Shown: one piece after another, positions 6,032 to 12,042 of the stretch
How positions within the stretch are numbered: position 1 is the stretch's first letter
How the letters are laid out: every line of letters begins with the position of its first letter
Assembly (NCBI GenBank): GCA_001776275.1
Contig: MFAQ01000037.1
Coordinates: 9,468 to 21,509 of the forward strand
Reading direction: 5' to 3'
DNA from: Candidatus Collierbacteria bacterium RIFOXYD1_FULL_40_9
Lineage (GTDB): Bacteria; Patescibacteriota; Microgenomatia; UBA1400; MFAQ01
DNA length: 12,042 nt
Translations under genes and position numbers: made by a program
The notes under the pieces: generated by a model
Databases searched by the model: none
What the model was told of the DNA's origin: nothing
What the model saw: the letters and a program-made list of their open reading frames with translations, nothing else

Positions 6032-7979
6032 CTACGACTACATAATTATCCTCATCAAAACGGTGTACCTGACCCAAACCCGTCAACTTTTGATGATTAA
6101 TTAGGTACATTTCACCCTCATCAGATCCAACAACAATCAGTTTAACGTCGTACTTTTTTAACAGCTCCATTGTTATCAAAAGATCATCTCCCTCATATAT
6201 TTCTCTAACTTCAGATTCTCTTTCTGCCACTATGTTGTAACTTCCTCGCCATAGCCACTCATGCACTCTCCACCCTTGTATGGTTGGTATTCCTGTATAG
6301 GCAGAAAATAGATTTTTGTGAGTATAACTGTCACCCACAGCCTCCACCATATTCCCGTCTATATCACTGTTTCTTAAAAACTCGAGCATTATACTTTTTT
6401 CCGGCTTTGATTTATTTAGCCAACTTTCACCATTTAGACCTTTATATTCTTTAAAGTTGTCATAAAACGAAGGGTAAGCAAATAATGGAAAGATCATACT
6501 TGCTCCAAAAACTAAGACCAATACTGTTAAAAATAATGCCTTAGTTCTATTCTTGAAATTTGAGTGTATTGCCTGAGTAAAACCAACCCCAAAAACAACA
6601 AGACTCAATACAAAGGCCTGATATGTAAGCTTAAACATTGTATTTGCCCTGGGGTGATCTGGATAAATATCTTTAAAATAAATTATCTCAGGAATAATAA
6701 CCAAAAGTATCACTGTCAAAATTACCGACCTCATCAAGAGACTGTTTTCTTGTTTTGTTGTAATCACCCACCCCAAGCTCACCGTAATCAGCATCAAGCA
6801 CCATAAAACTCCCAGTTGCCAAAGTGGAGACCGGACCTCAACTAGCCTGATTCCACTTGAAATCGAAACAAAATTTAACCACCAAGTTACTGTAACTACA
6901 ATCATTGTCCCTGTTACTATGCTCGCATGGCTAAGGGCTTTAAGAAAGCTCACTTCTTTCTTGATGATTAGGTACAAGTAATAAATAGATATCAAAAGAC
7001 CGTATATCAACACGTCCCAAGTGTTGGTCATTGCCATTATTCCAAATAATCCCCCTAAAACAAAAAGACTAGTAAGCTTTCTAAATTTATGAAAATAGTG
7101 AAGAGTCACCAAGAACAACAACACTACTGGTAGGTCTAAGACGTGACCGTGCAGGTCAGACACAATCAAACTGTAACTTGGGAACTCGTGAATTGTATTG
7201 TGAATAAAACGAGTTGCGTCCGCGTACCAGTAACCAACAAAAGAGCCGTTCTTGATCAGGTACCAAATTGAGTGACCATTGCCCCCAAAAACCATCATTA
7301 TTGACGCCAGCATTCCACCTATTAAGCTAACCCTTGTTTTAACTTCAGAAATAGTAGTTACCAATACCATAGTCAATGACGCCACCACCCCACCAATAAA
7401 ACCTAAAACCAAATTGTAGCCAACCGCAGGACTAACATTTAGAAAACGTATTATGACACTAGCAAAGTAATGACCAAATGAATAATAGTTTATCGCCTTA
7501 CCTGCTTGCCACATATCCATTGCTGGTAAGGTGGTAGATCTCAAGTACGTATTTATGAAACCGTAATCCATAAATTTTTCCAAACTATCAAGTTGTGGTT
7601 GATAACCTCTCACAAACGAGATTAAAAAGAAAACTGCCAAAAATAAATATTCTGCCATCACTATCACCCTTACTTCATCTTTTGAGACCATGTAAACATC
7701 AAGTCCAATCTTTCTACTTCTTAGTGTAGTCCATAGCAAAAAGCCAGAAATAACCACTATCAATCCAATATCTGAGTTAATTGGTACACCCAGGTGCCCT
7801 ACGGTCCACATTGTAAGGCTCACCACCAGCACGCCAAAGATTCTTGCTATCGACCAGCCAGCATCGGGTAGTTTTCCAAACAACTCTTTTGTTTGTGGCC
7901 AAAAAATAGCCTGCAAACCAAGTAAGAGTAGATATGAAAGAATAATTGTTTTTAGGCTCTCAATTATTTCGTAAGGCAC
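6021..7979 (-). CDS. DUF2298 multi-span membrane protein (YYY family), candidate GT-C type glycosyltransferase (652 aa, GTG start)
   Basis: An integral membrane protein with roughly a dozen or more hydrophobic segments from residue 9 to about 520, followed by a soluble domain (about 530-652). It matches DUF2298 by RGYQPQLDSLEKFMDYGF (124-141), AGKAINYYSFGHYFASVI (159-176), SPAVGYNL (183-190) and FPSYSLIVSDLHGHVLDLP (266-284). The soluble end has YTGIPTIQGW, HEWLWRG and a VKLIVVGSDEGEMY stretch, also typical. The family's biochemical role is not established as far as I know; its topology and the acidic DLHGH loop suggest a lipid-linked-sugar transferase. GTG 7979 is the start: an in-frame stop immediately precedes it, and a perfect AAAGGAGGT sits 8 bases upstream. 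It overlaps the oxidoreductase gene by 20 bases, so the two are co-translated. It converges on the LCP gene with an 11-base overlap. Confidence 0.9.
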   Translation of the reverse strand: MPYEIIESLKTIILSYLLLLGLQAIFWPQTKELFGKLPDAGWSIARIFGVLVVSLTMWTVGHLGVPINSDIGLIVVISGFLLWTTLRSRKIGLDVYMVSKDEVRVIVMAEYLFLAVFFLISFVRGYQPQLDSLEKFMDYGFINTYLRSTTLPAMDMWQAGKAINYYSFGHYFASVIIRFLNVSPAVGYNLVLGFIGGVVASLTMVLVTTISEVKTRVSLIGGMLASIMMVFGGNGHSIWYLIKNGSFVGYWYADATRFIHNTIHEFPSYSLIVSDLHGHVLDLPVVLLFLVTLHYFHKFRKLTSLFVLGGLFGIMAMTNTWDVLIYGLLISIYYLYLIIKKEVSFLKALSHASIVTGTMIVVTVTWWLNFVSISSGIRLVEVRSPLWQLGVLWCLMLITVSLGWVITTKQENSLLMRSVILTVILLVIIPEIIYFKDIYPDHPRANTMFKLTYQAFVLSLVVFGVGFTQAIHSNFKNRTKALFLTVLVLVFGASMIFPLFAYPSFYDNFKEYKGLNGESWLNKSKPEKSIMLEFLRNSDIDGNMVEAVGDSYTHKNLFSAYTGIPTIQGWRVHEWLWRGSYNIVAERESEVREIYEGDDLLITMELLKKYDVKLIVVGSDEGEMYLINHQKLTGLGQVHRFDEDNYVVVVKD

Positions 7980-9180
7980 TTATCGCCACCTCCTTTCCAA
8001 TCTCTATTGCATAGTTTGTGCCCCTATCGTATGGATAAACCATGCTCATATTTGCAAACCAAATTTTATTTTTGGTCTTATTTATGTCCTTTAGTTGTTC
8101 AGAGTAATTAGTCGGAAATACTGGTTGTGCATAATTTGCTCGAAAAAGATGGCTTTTTTTGACCCACTTTAAGCTGAAGTTTGGGTTTATTTTTTTTAAA
8201 TAAGAAGAATACAAAGCAAGCAGCTCCTCTTTTGTCATTTTCAGTTGAGAGTTATCTGGCTCAAGGTAGTTACCTAAATACAAAATACTTTTGTTTCCAT
8301 ACTCTCTCTTGTTCACAAATCTAGTGTGTTCAACAACTACCAAAAAAGGCCAATTCTTCTCAAGTATATTGAGCCAATACTCTGCCATAAAACTTTTTTC
8401 TAGTTCTAGTACCAATGTTTGCGCCCACAGATAATCTATTTTCGGCATAACATCCATACCTGTTATTTTTTCTGCAACAGGAGCTGGAGTTGTCACAATT
8501 ACTCGATTATATTTTGCTAAACTTTTCTTGCCAAAATCAAACTCGCTGTTAAGTTTAATTTCTCCTCCCAAGCTTACAATTCTGTCCGCTATTTTCTCTA
8601 TTAAAGAATTAAAACCACCCTCAAAATAACCCAACGCCTTTGTTCTCTTGGCAACACGAGACCAGAACCAAGCCATGTTCACTCTGTCTGTATATTTTCC
8701 AAACTTTGCTTTTAAAAGTTTTGCCCATATTAGGTCGTATGCCTCTTTTCCAATTAGCATTGGCAAAAAATCAATCACTTTATATTTTTCCAAAAACAAG
8801 CCATTTTTAATTATTTTTAAAACAAAAAGGCCAAAGCCCATTCTTAGTCTTGCCAAAACAGATAGTTTACTAAATTTTAAAACCGAAATAGGAGAATCGA
8901 GCTGTAAAATTTTTCCCTGCAAAAAAGAACTTGTTTTTGGTGACGAAAAAACAGGATGACAACCAACCTCATTTGCCACACCAATTATTTGATCGTCATT
9001 AGCAAAAATATGATGATAAAAATGTTCAAGGTGAAAGTTCCAATTTTCTTGTCTAAAGCCACCAGCCAAGCCACCCAAGCTTTCAGTTTTTTCAAAAATA
9101 GTTACCTCGTGTCCACTTTTTGCTAACTCCAGTCCACAGGCAAGCCCAGTAAACCCTGAACCAATTACCGCAAACTTCAT
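7960..9180 (-). CDS. FAD-dependent oxidoreductase of the amine oxidase/desaturase-like family (406 aa)
   Basis: A flavoprotein with an N-terminal Rossmann fold: VIGSGFTG (5-12), Glu30 closing the second strand (VTIFEK), and LGGLAGGF (35-42), which is the GG motif of amine oxidase, protoporphyrinogen oxidase and phytoene desaturase relatives. FYHHIFANDDQIIG near residue 54 and YPYDRGTNYAIEIG near the C-terminus mark a bacterial subgroup often found beside glycan biosynthesis genes; its substrate is not known to me. It resembles UDP-galactopyranose mutase in ancestry, but I do not see enough to name that reaction. ATG 9180 is preferred because the Rossmann motif starts at once. A longer start at 9204 would add eight residues inside the upstream gene. 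It starts one base after that gene's TAG (TAGAATG), a reinitiation arrangement, and shares its last 20 bases with the DUF2298 gene. No signal peptide, so it is cytoplasmic. Confidence 0.9.
   Translation of the reverse strand: MKFAVIGSGFTGLACGLELAKSGHEVTIFEKTESLGGLAGGFRQENWNFHLEHFYHHIFANDDQIIGVANEVGCHPVFSSPKTSSFLQGKILQLDSPISVLKFSKLSVLARLRMGFGLFVLKIIKNGLFLEKYKVIDFLPMLIGKEAYDLIWAKLLKAKFGKYTDRVNMAWFWSRVAKRTKALGYFEGGFNSLIEKIADRIVSLGGEIKLNSEFDFGKKSLAKYNRVIVTTPAPVAEKITGMDVMPKIDYLWAQTLVLELEKSFMAEYWLNILEKNWPFLVVVEHTRFVNKREYGNKSILYLGNYLEPDNSQLKMTKEELLALYSSYLKKINPNFSLKWVKKSHLFRANYAQPVFPTNYSEQLKDINKTKNKIWFANMSMVYPYDRGTNYAIEIGKEVAISALRNN
7988..7996 (-). promoter_or_regulatory. Perfect Shine-Dalgarno (AAAGGAGGT) for the DUF2298 gene
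   Basis: On the minus strand AAAGGAGGT is followed by 8 bases and GTG 7979. It lies within the last codons of the oxidoreductase gene (encoding Gly-Lys-Glu-Val), so one stretch serves as both coding sequence and ribosome site. It decides the start of DUF2298 and is the only strong Shine-Dalgarno I found in the window. Confidence 0.85.
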
Positions 9181-9181
9181 T

Positions 9182-11038
9182 CTACAAAGCCAAAAGTATA
9201 CCAATTACAGCTAGCAAGAGTCCTCCACCAAAAGCAGCCACACCAGGAAAGTCCAAGATACCTGCTTCAACAAGCTCAGTGGGTTGGGCGCGAGCTATAG
9301 TTGCTCTCCTCGTGGGTTCAACAGTAGAAGTCCTTTCCACTGGACAATTACAACTACTAGCCCCAGCACAACTTGGTTTTCGACACTTGTTAGTGTCTGG
9401 ATCACAAGTAAGCCCACTAGAACATTCATCGTCACTAGTGCAAACATGGTTGCAACCAACTACGGTGCTGATTGTTAGTTCACTGCTTGCTTCTGTCTCG
9501 CCACCACTTGGCATGTCCTTATAAGTAATTTCTCCCGCATTCATAATAGTTTCGCCATTTATTGCGCTACTGGAGACTTTTACTCTAAACGTATAAGTAT
9601 CCGAGTCACCAACATCAAGATCCATGCCATCGCAAGTTACTTTTCTGGTGCTCGTCGCATATGTACACCTATCATCGCCATCTACATAGGTAAGCAGATC
9701 GGTGTTGTCACCTTTCAGTGTATCAACCACTTTTATGTCTTCTACTCTGTTATCGCCTTCATTACTAATTTCAAAAGCATAAACAAATACCTGGTTCTTT
9801 GAAATCAAGTCAATTTCGTTAATTAGTTCATAGTCTCCAGCACTATTATCTTCCTCATCCTCATATGCTCTCTTTTCGATTTGGAGTTCTCCTTCGCTTC
9901 CACCGCAGTTCTTTGTCCCCGAAACAACTCTTGTTTTTGTTGAGCTACAGCTACTTGTCTGTGTCACTTCTTCATCATCACAAACTGTATTGGCTGCTGG
10001 ACTCCAAGTCTCGTTTGTGCAAGTAGTACAAGTATCTCCTGTCTTTGTCCCCGTGGCACTTCTGGTGGCACTACAATTGTCCGTCTGAACAAAAGCAGTA
10101 TCAACGCATACGGTATTTGTTGCTGGAGTCCAAGCGGTGCTAGTGCAACATGTCCCAGTCGTCTTTGTTCCAGCTGTAGTTCTGGTTGTTCCACAGTTAC
10201 TTGTCTGTGTCACATTTGTTCCCACACAAGTTAAGGCTGCGTCTGGTGTCCAGGTAGTGTCTGTACAAGCAGGTGCTGCTAATGTTGTAAAAGAAGTCGT
10301 TGGTGAAGCTGAATCGCAACCAGAAACCACCCACATCATCATTCTCCAATAATATGTCGTATTTGGTGCCAAATTATTTACTGTCCAAGTTGTTGTACTT
10401 GCTGGGATATCCGCGTGGTTGCTGTCCCCACCAACCAATGAACCATTCTCGTTTACCACACAAGTGGCATTGGTTATTTTATTTGGTAAGGGGTTACAGG
10501 CTCCGGTAGGATCACTACTAGTGCTTACCCAATGTTTTGTGTAATTGCCAACTCCTGGGGTCCATGTTAACCTAGCACTGTTAGTGGAAATATTTTCCAC
10601 TCTCAGATTTGTCGCCGCTCTCACCGTACAAGTAGATTGTTGCCTCGCCTCTTGCCCTTCTTGCTTAGCAGCAAGATCTTCCTCGTCAAAAACTTTTATA
10701 TCGCTGAGCTTGTTGGGATCACCATCTTTCGTGGTATAAACCCATTCGCCTGCGGCGTTTTTCTTGGCGGCAGCCTGGGGTTCACTTTCTGGTGCTGTTG
10801 GCACTGATGCTTGGTTTAAGTTTTGAGTAAAGTAATACGCCCCAAAGGCTACTCCAACCACTAGTGACAGCGCCAATAAACCACCTAAAACATATTTGAG
10901 TTTATTGTTCTTCTTTCCTGGCCAAGAGCCGTCCCCGCCAATGTTCTCCTGGGTTGGCACTGCTGCAATTGGGGTAACGGGAAGCGGCGGCAAACCACCA
11001 GTAGAATTGAGAGATTGGTTTGTCAGAGGTAGCGACAT
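9182..11038 (-). CDS. Multidomain cell-surface protein: N-terminal membrane helix, FnIII, Cys-rich repeats, DUF11-like domain and C-terminal membrane tail (618 aa)
   Basis: A surface protein of unknown binding partner. Order by residue: Pro/Gly-rich cytoplasmic tail (1-44); a KKNNKLK basic patch then a transmembrane helix (48-70); Ala/Glu/Pro linker; fibronectin type III-like domain (about 141-253, with NLRVENISTNSARLTW and APNTTYYWRM); three tandem 40-residue repeats with four cysteines each (258-378); DUF11/conserved-repeat-like beta domain (about 385-525, with FEISNEGDNRVEDIKVVDTL); an eight-cysteine module (529-566); Thr/Arg-rich linker; and the tail ELVEAGILDFPG plus a hydrophobic helix ending in ILLAL (588-618). 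The basic side of the first helix places the N-terminus inside. The even cysteine count per module suggests disulfides and hence export. It starts at ATG 11038 with its own leaderless-type promoter, 46 bases after the upstream paralogue's stop. The oxidoreductase follows one base later. Possible roles are adhesion or cell-cell contact; this is inference. Confidence 0.9.
   Translation of the reverse strand: MSLPLTNQSLNSTGGLPPLPVTPIAAVPTQENIGGDGSWPGKKNNKLKYVLGGLLALSLVVGVAFGAYYFTQNLNQASVPTAPESEPQAAAKKNAAGEWVYTTKDGDPNKLSDIKVFDEEDLAAKQEGQEARQQSTCTVRAATNLRVENISTNSARLTWTPGVGNYTKHWVSTSSDPTGACNPLPNKITNATCVVNENGSLVGGDSNHADIPASTTTWTVNNLAPNTTYYWRMMMWVVSGCDSASPTTSFTTLAAPACTDTTWTPDAALTCVGTNVTQTSNCGTTRTTAGTKTTGTCCTSTAWTPATNTVCVDTAFVQTDNCSATRSATGTKTGDTCTTCTNETWSPAANTVCDDEEVTQTSSCSSTKTRVVSGTKNCGGSEGELQIEKRAYEDEEDNSAGDYELINEIDLISKNQVFVYAFEISNEGDNRVEDIKVVDTLKGDNTDLLTYVDGDDRCTYATSTRKVTCDGMDLDVGDSDTYTFRVKVSSSAINGETIMNAGEITYKDMPSGGETEASSELTISTVVGCNHVCTSDDECSSGLTCDPDTNKCRKPSCAGASSCNCPVERTSTVEPTRRATIARAQPTELVEAGILDFPGVAAFGGGLLLAVIGILLAL
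9185..9274 (-). other. C-terminal L-x-EAG-ILDFPG anchoring tail of the 618-residue surface protein
   Basis: The last 30 codons encode LVEAG, ILDFPG, a Gly-rich turn (AAFGGG) and the hydrophobic helix LLLAVIGILLAL with no charged residue after it. The tail matches the neighbour's at 11088-11177 in 25 of 30 residues. L-x-E-A-G resembles the sortase motif LPxTG in layout (motif, hydrophobic helix) but lacks the Pro and the basic end. See the finding on this tail. Confidence 0.65.
9905..10267 (-). repeat. Three tandem 40-residue, four-cysteine repeats in the surface protein
   Basis: Coding repeats of about 120 bases at 10267-10148, 10147-10028 and 10021-9905. Each reads C-T-x-x-x-W-[TS]-P-x(5)-C-x(6-7)-QT-x2-C-x2-[TK]-[RT], then GTK and a final C. 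The pattern of Trp, TQT and paired cysteines is loosely reminiscent of thrombospondin type 1 repeats, but the characteristic WSxW and CSxTCG are absent, so I call it only a Cys/Trp repeat. Confidence 0.8.
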
Positions 11039-11044
11039 AAATCA

Positions 11045-11073
11045 AATATATCTTATTTGCAACTTATCAGCAA
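11045..11073 (-). promoter_or_regulatory. Candidate promoter of the 618-residue surface protein, leaderless geometry
   Basis: On the minus strand TTGCTG (11073-11068), 17 bases, TATATT (11050-11045), 6 bases, then ATG 11038. The hexamer spacing is ideal for a housekeeping sigma factor and the -10 lies exactly 6 bases before the start codon. There is no Shine-Dalgarno. It sits in the 46-base gap after the upstream paralogue, so this gene may be transcribed both by read-through and from this site. Confidence 0.5.
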
Positions 11074-11084
11074 TCAATTTTTAT

Positions 11085-12042
11085 TTATAGCGCCAACAGG
11101 ATACCGATAACAGTAAGCAGGAGTCCACTTCCAAAAATTGCAGCTCCAGGAAAGTCCAATATCCCTGCTTCTTTTAAGACTGTGGGCTGTGCGGCTGTTC
11201 TAGTCATTCTTCTGGTCACCTCTCTTGTTGGCGAGTCTGTTTTTTGTGGTTTGGGACAACTACAATCTTTTTCATCCGAGCAAGCAGGTTTTCTACAGCG
11301 ACCAGACTCACTATCACACTTTAAACCAGTAGAACAATTGTCATCAGAATTACATCTTTTATTGCAGCCCACTATCGTTGGTTCTGGCGTCGATATTGGG
11401 CAGACACAACTATTCTCGGTTGAACACTCAGAGTTTCTACACTTGTTAGACTCACTGTCACAAAAAAGGCCAGAAACACAATCGCTGTCCTCTGTGCAAT
11501 TCTCATTGCAACTAACGATTGTCGGCGTTGTAGTTACAGTCAAAGTTGCTGATGGTGTCGCCGTTATCGTTGCTGTCGGTGTTGCAGTTGGAGAGACTGT
11601 AATTGTTACTGTTGGTGGAATAGTCACTGGCGTTGTGACCGTTGTTACAACTGTTGTCAGTTCAGTTTCTCTGGTGTCTCTGACAACGGTACCATTTGAA
11701 CCTATACATCCCACTCCTTGTTTGCAGGTCGTACCCGAGGCGCAATTTGTCCAGTGTGTTCTTTGATCAACCTCATTTGTATTTGGGTCTACGCCTACGC
11801 CAGGTGGAACACAGCAATTTTGGATACCAGCTATATCAGGTGCTATACCGTTGCACCTGTCTACTCCACTTGTTATACCAGGAATAGCTTGACATGTTTG
11901 AGTCGCTGCGTCGCAATATTGAAATCCTATAGCACACTTAGCTCCTCCACAGTCATTAATATTACCTGCGGTTTTCCCTTGGGGTAGCCCATAATCTCCT
12001 TCTTTACAATCCCAGCTATTGCCAGACCCTACGCACGTGCCA
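11085..12042 (-). CDS. Cys-rich, Thr/Pro-stalked surface protein with C-terminal membrane tail (N-terminus beyond the right edge)
   Basis: The frame is open from the right edge (first full codon 12041-12039) to TAA at 11087-11085, 318 visible residues. The GTG at 11714 is internal: 109 further in-frame codons upstream, rich in Cys and Gly, read on without a stop (for example NDCGGAKCAIGFQYCD and CNGIAPDIAGIQNCC). Then come a mucin-like stalk of about 50 Thr, Val, Pro and Ala residues (about 11662-11517), two eight-cysteine modules (11510-11397 and 11366-11253) joined by a short Pro/Thr linker, a Thr/Arg linker, and the tail VLKEAGILDFPG plus a hydrophobic helix ending in ILLAL. It is a paralogue of the next gene in its module and tail. 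It is presumably exported, with the stalk lifting the Cys-rich head off the surface and possibly O-glycosylated. The binding target is unknown. Confidence 0.85.
   Translation of the reverse strand, partial: GTCVGSGNSWDCKEGDYGLPQGKTAGNINDCGGAKCAIGFQYCDAATQTCQAIPGITSGVDRCNGIAPDIAGIQNCCVPPGVGVDPNTNEVDQRTHWTNCASGTTCKQGVGCIGSNGTVVRDTRETELTTVVTTVTTPVTIPPTVTITVSPTATPTATITATPSATLTVTTTPTIVSCNENCTEDSDCVSGLFCDSESNKCRNSECSTENSCVCPISTPEPTIVGCNKRCNSDDNCSTGLKCDSESGRCRKPACSDEKDCSCPKPQKTDSPTREVTRRMTRTAAQPTVLKEAGILDFPGAAIFGSGLLLTVIGILLAL
11088..11177 (-). other. C-terminal L-x-EAG-ILDFPG anchoring tail of the stalked surface protein
   Basis: The last 30 codons encode LKEAG, ILDFPG, AAIFGSG and the helix LLLTVIGILLAL, ending without basic residues. 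Relative to the tail at 9185-9274 only five residues differ, while about 26 of 90 bases differ in my hand alignment, so the similarity is held at protein level rather than by recent duplication. Confidence 0.65.
11253..11510 (-). repeat. Two eight-cysteine modules in the stalked surface protein, third copy in the neighbour
   Basis: Each 38-residue module has the spacing CN-x2-C-x5-C-x2-GL-x-C-D-x5-CR-x3-C-x5-C-x-CP, giving eight cysteines. Copies lie at 11510-11397 and 11366-11253, with a third at 9454-9341 in the 618-residue protein. The spacing recalls Dickkopf-type or EB-type Cys-rich modules of eukaryotes and bacterial 'GLxC...CR' domains. Four disulfides per module is an inference. Confidence 0.8.

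Noticed and set aside
9181..9204. Start of the oxidoreductase at 9204 with TATACT as its own promoter
   Set aside because: The FAD motif begins directly after ATG 9180; the eight extra residues are unsupported and TATACT is not in a useful position.
11517..11662. Stalk-encoding DNA with repeated GTT/ACT triplets as a microsatellite or CRISPR-like array
   Set aside because: There is no fixed repeat unit or spacer; the pattern follows from Thr, Val and Pro codons.
11182..11766. A 194-codon plus-strand open frame opposite the stalked surface gene
   Set aside because: It is the antisense shadow of the Thr/Val-rich stalk; the minus frame has cysteine modules and a membrane tail shared with a neighbour.

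Overview
The window is a gene-dense, AT-rich bacterial segment with almost no non-coding DNA; every gap between genes is under 90 bases. It most resembles the Candidate Phyla Radiation (Patescibacteria, perhaps Microgenomates or Katanobacteria). The reasons are several small or trimmed enzymes (triosephosphate isomerase of 229 residues, UvrD-type helicase of 630 residues), a tandem FemAB pair, a DUF2298 membrane protein, and cysteine-rich surface proteins with a shared C-terminal membrane tail. TGA is used as a normal stop (ends of tpiA and the LCP gene), which argues against the Gracilibacteria/Absconditabacteria code. The phylum assignment is inference.

Layout. Positions 1-355 (minus) hold the start of a secreted protein with a clear signal peptide, cut by the window edge. 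Positions 414-4180 (minus) hold a UvrD/PcrA-like helicase followed by two FemAB-family aminoacyltransferases, the second only 3 bases after the first. A divergent 89-base promoter region (4181-4269) separates the helicase from a plus-strand pair, tpiA and a LytR-CpsA-Psr (LCP) family gene (4270-6031). From 12042 down to 6021 (minus) runs a surface module: a cysteine-rich Thr/Pro-stalked protein (partial), a 618-residue multidomain surface protein, an FAD-dependent oxidoreductase and a DUF2298 multi-membrane-span protein. The DUF2298 gene overlaps the LCP gene tail to tail by 11 bases.

Functionally the window is dominated by the cell envelope. The FemAB enzymes would build peptidoglycan cross-bridges, the LCP enzyme would attach a polymer to the wall, the oxidoreductase and DUF2298 protein probably act in envelope glycan or lipid-sugar chemistry, and the two surface proteins are candidate clients. 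The helicase and TIM are housekeeping.

Two points stand out. Four gene starts have a -10 hexamer ending 6 or 7 bases before the start codon (three of the codons are GTG), the geometry expected for leaderless mRNAs. In contrast, an operon-internal gene has a perfect AAAGGAGGT ribosome site. Also, the two neighbouring surface proteins share a C-terminal tail (25 of 30 residues identical) of the form L-x-EAG-ILDFPG plus a hydrophobic helix with no basic end, which looks like an undescribed surface anchoring or sorting signal.

I saw no tRNA, rRNA, CRISPR array, insertion sequence or convincing intrinsic terminator.
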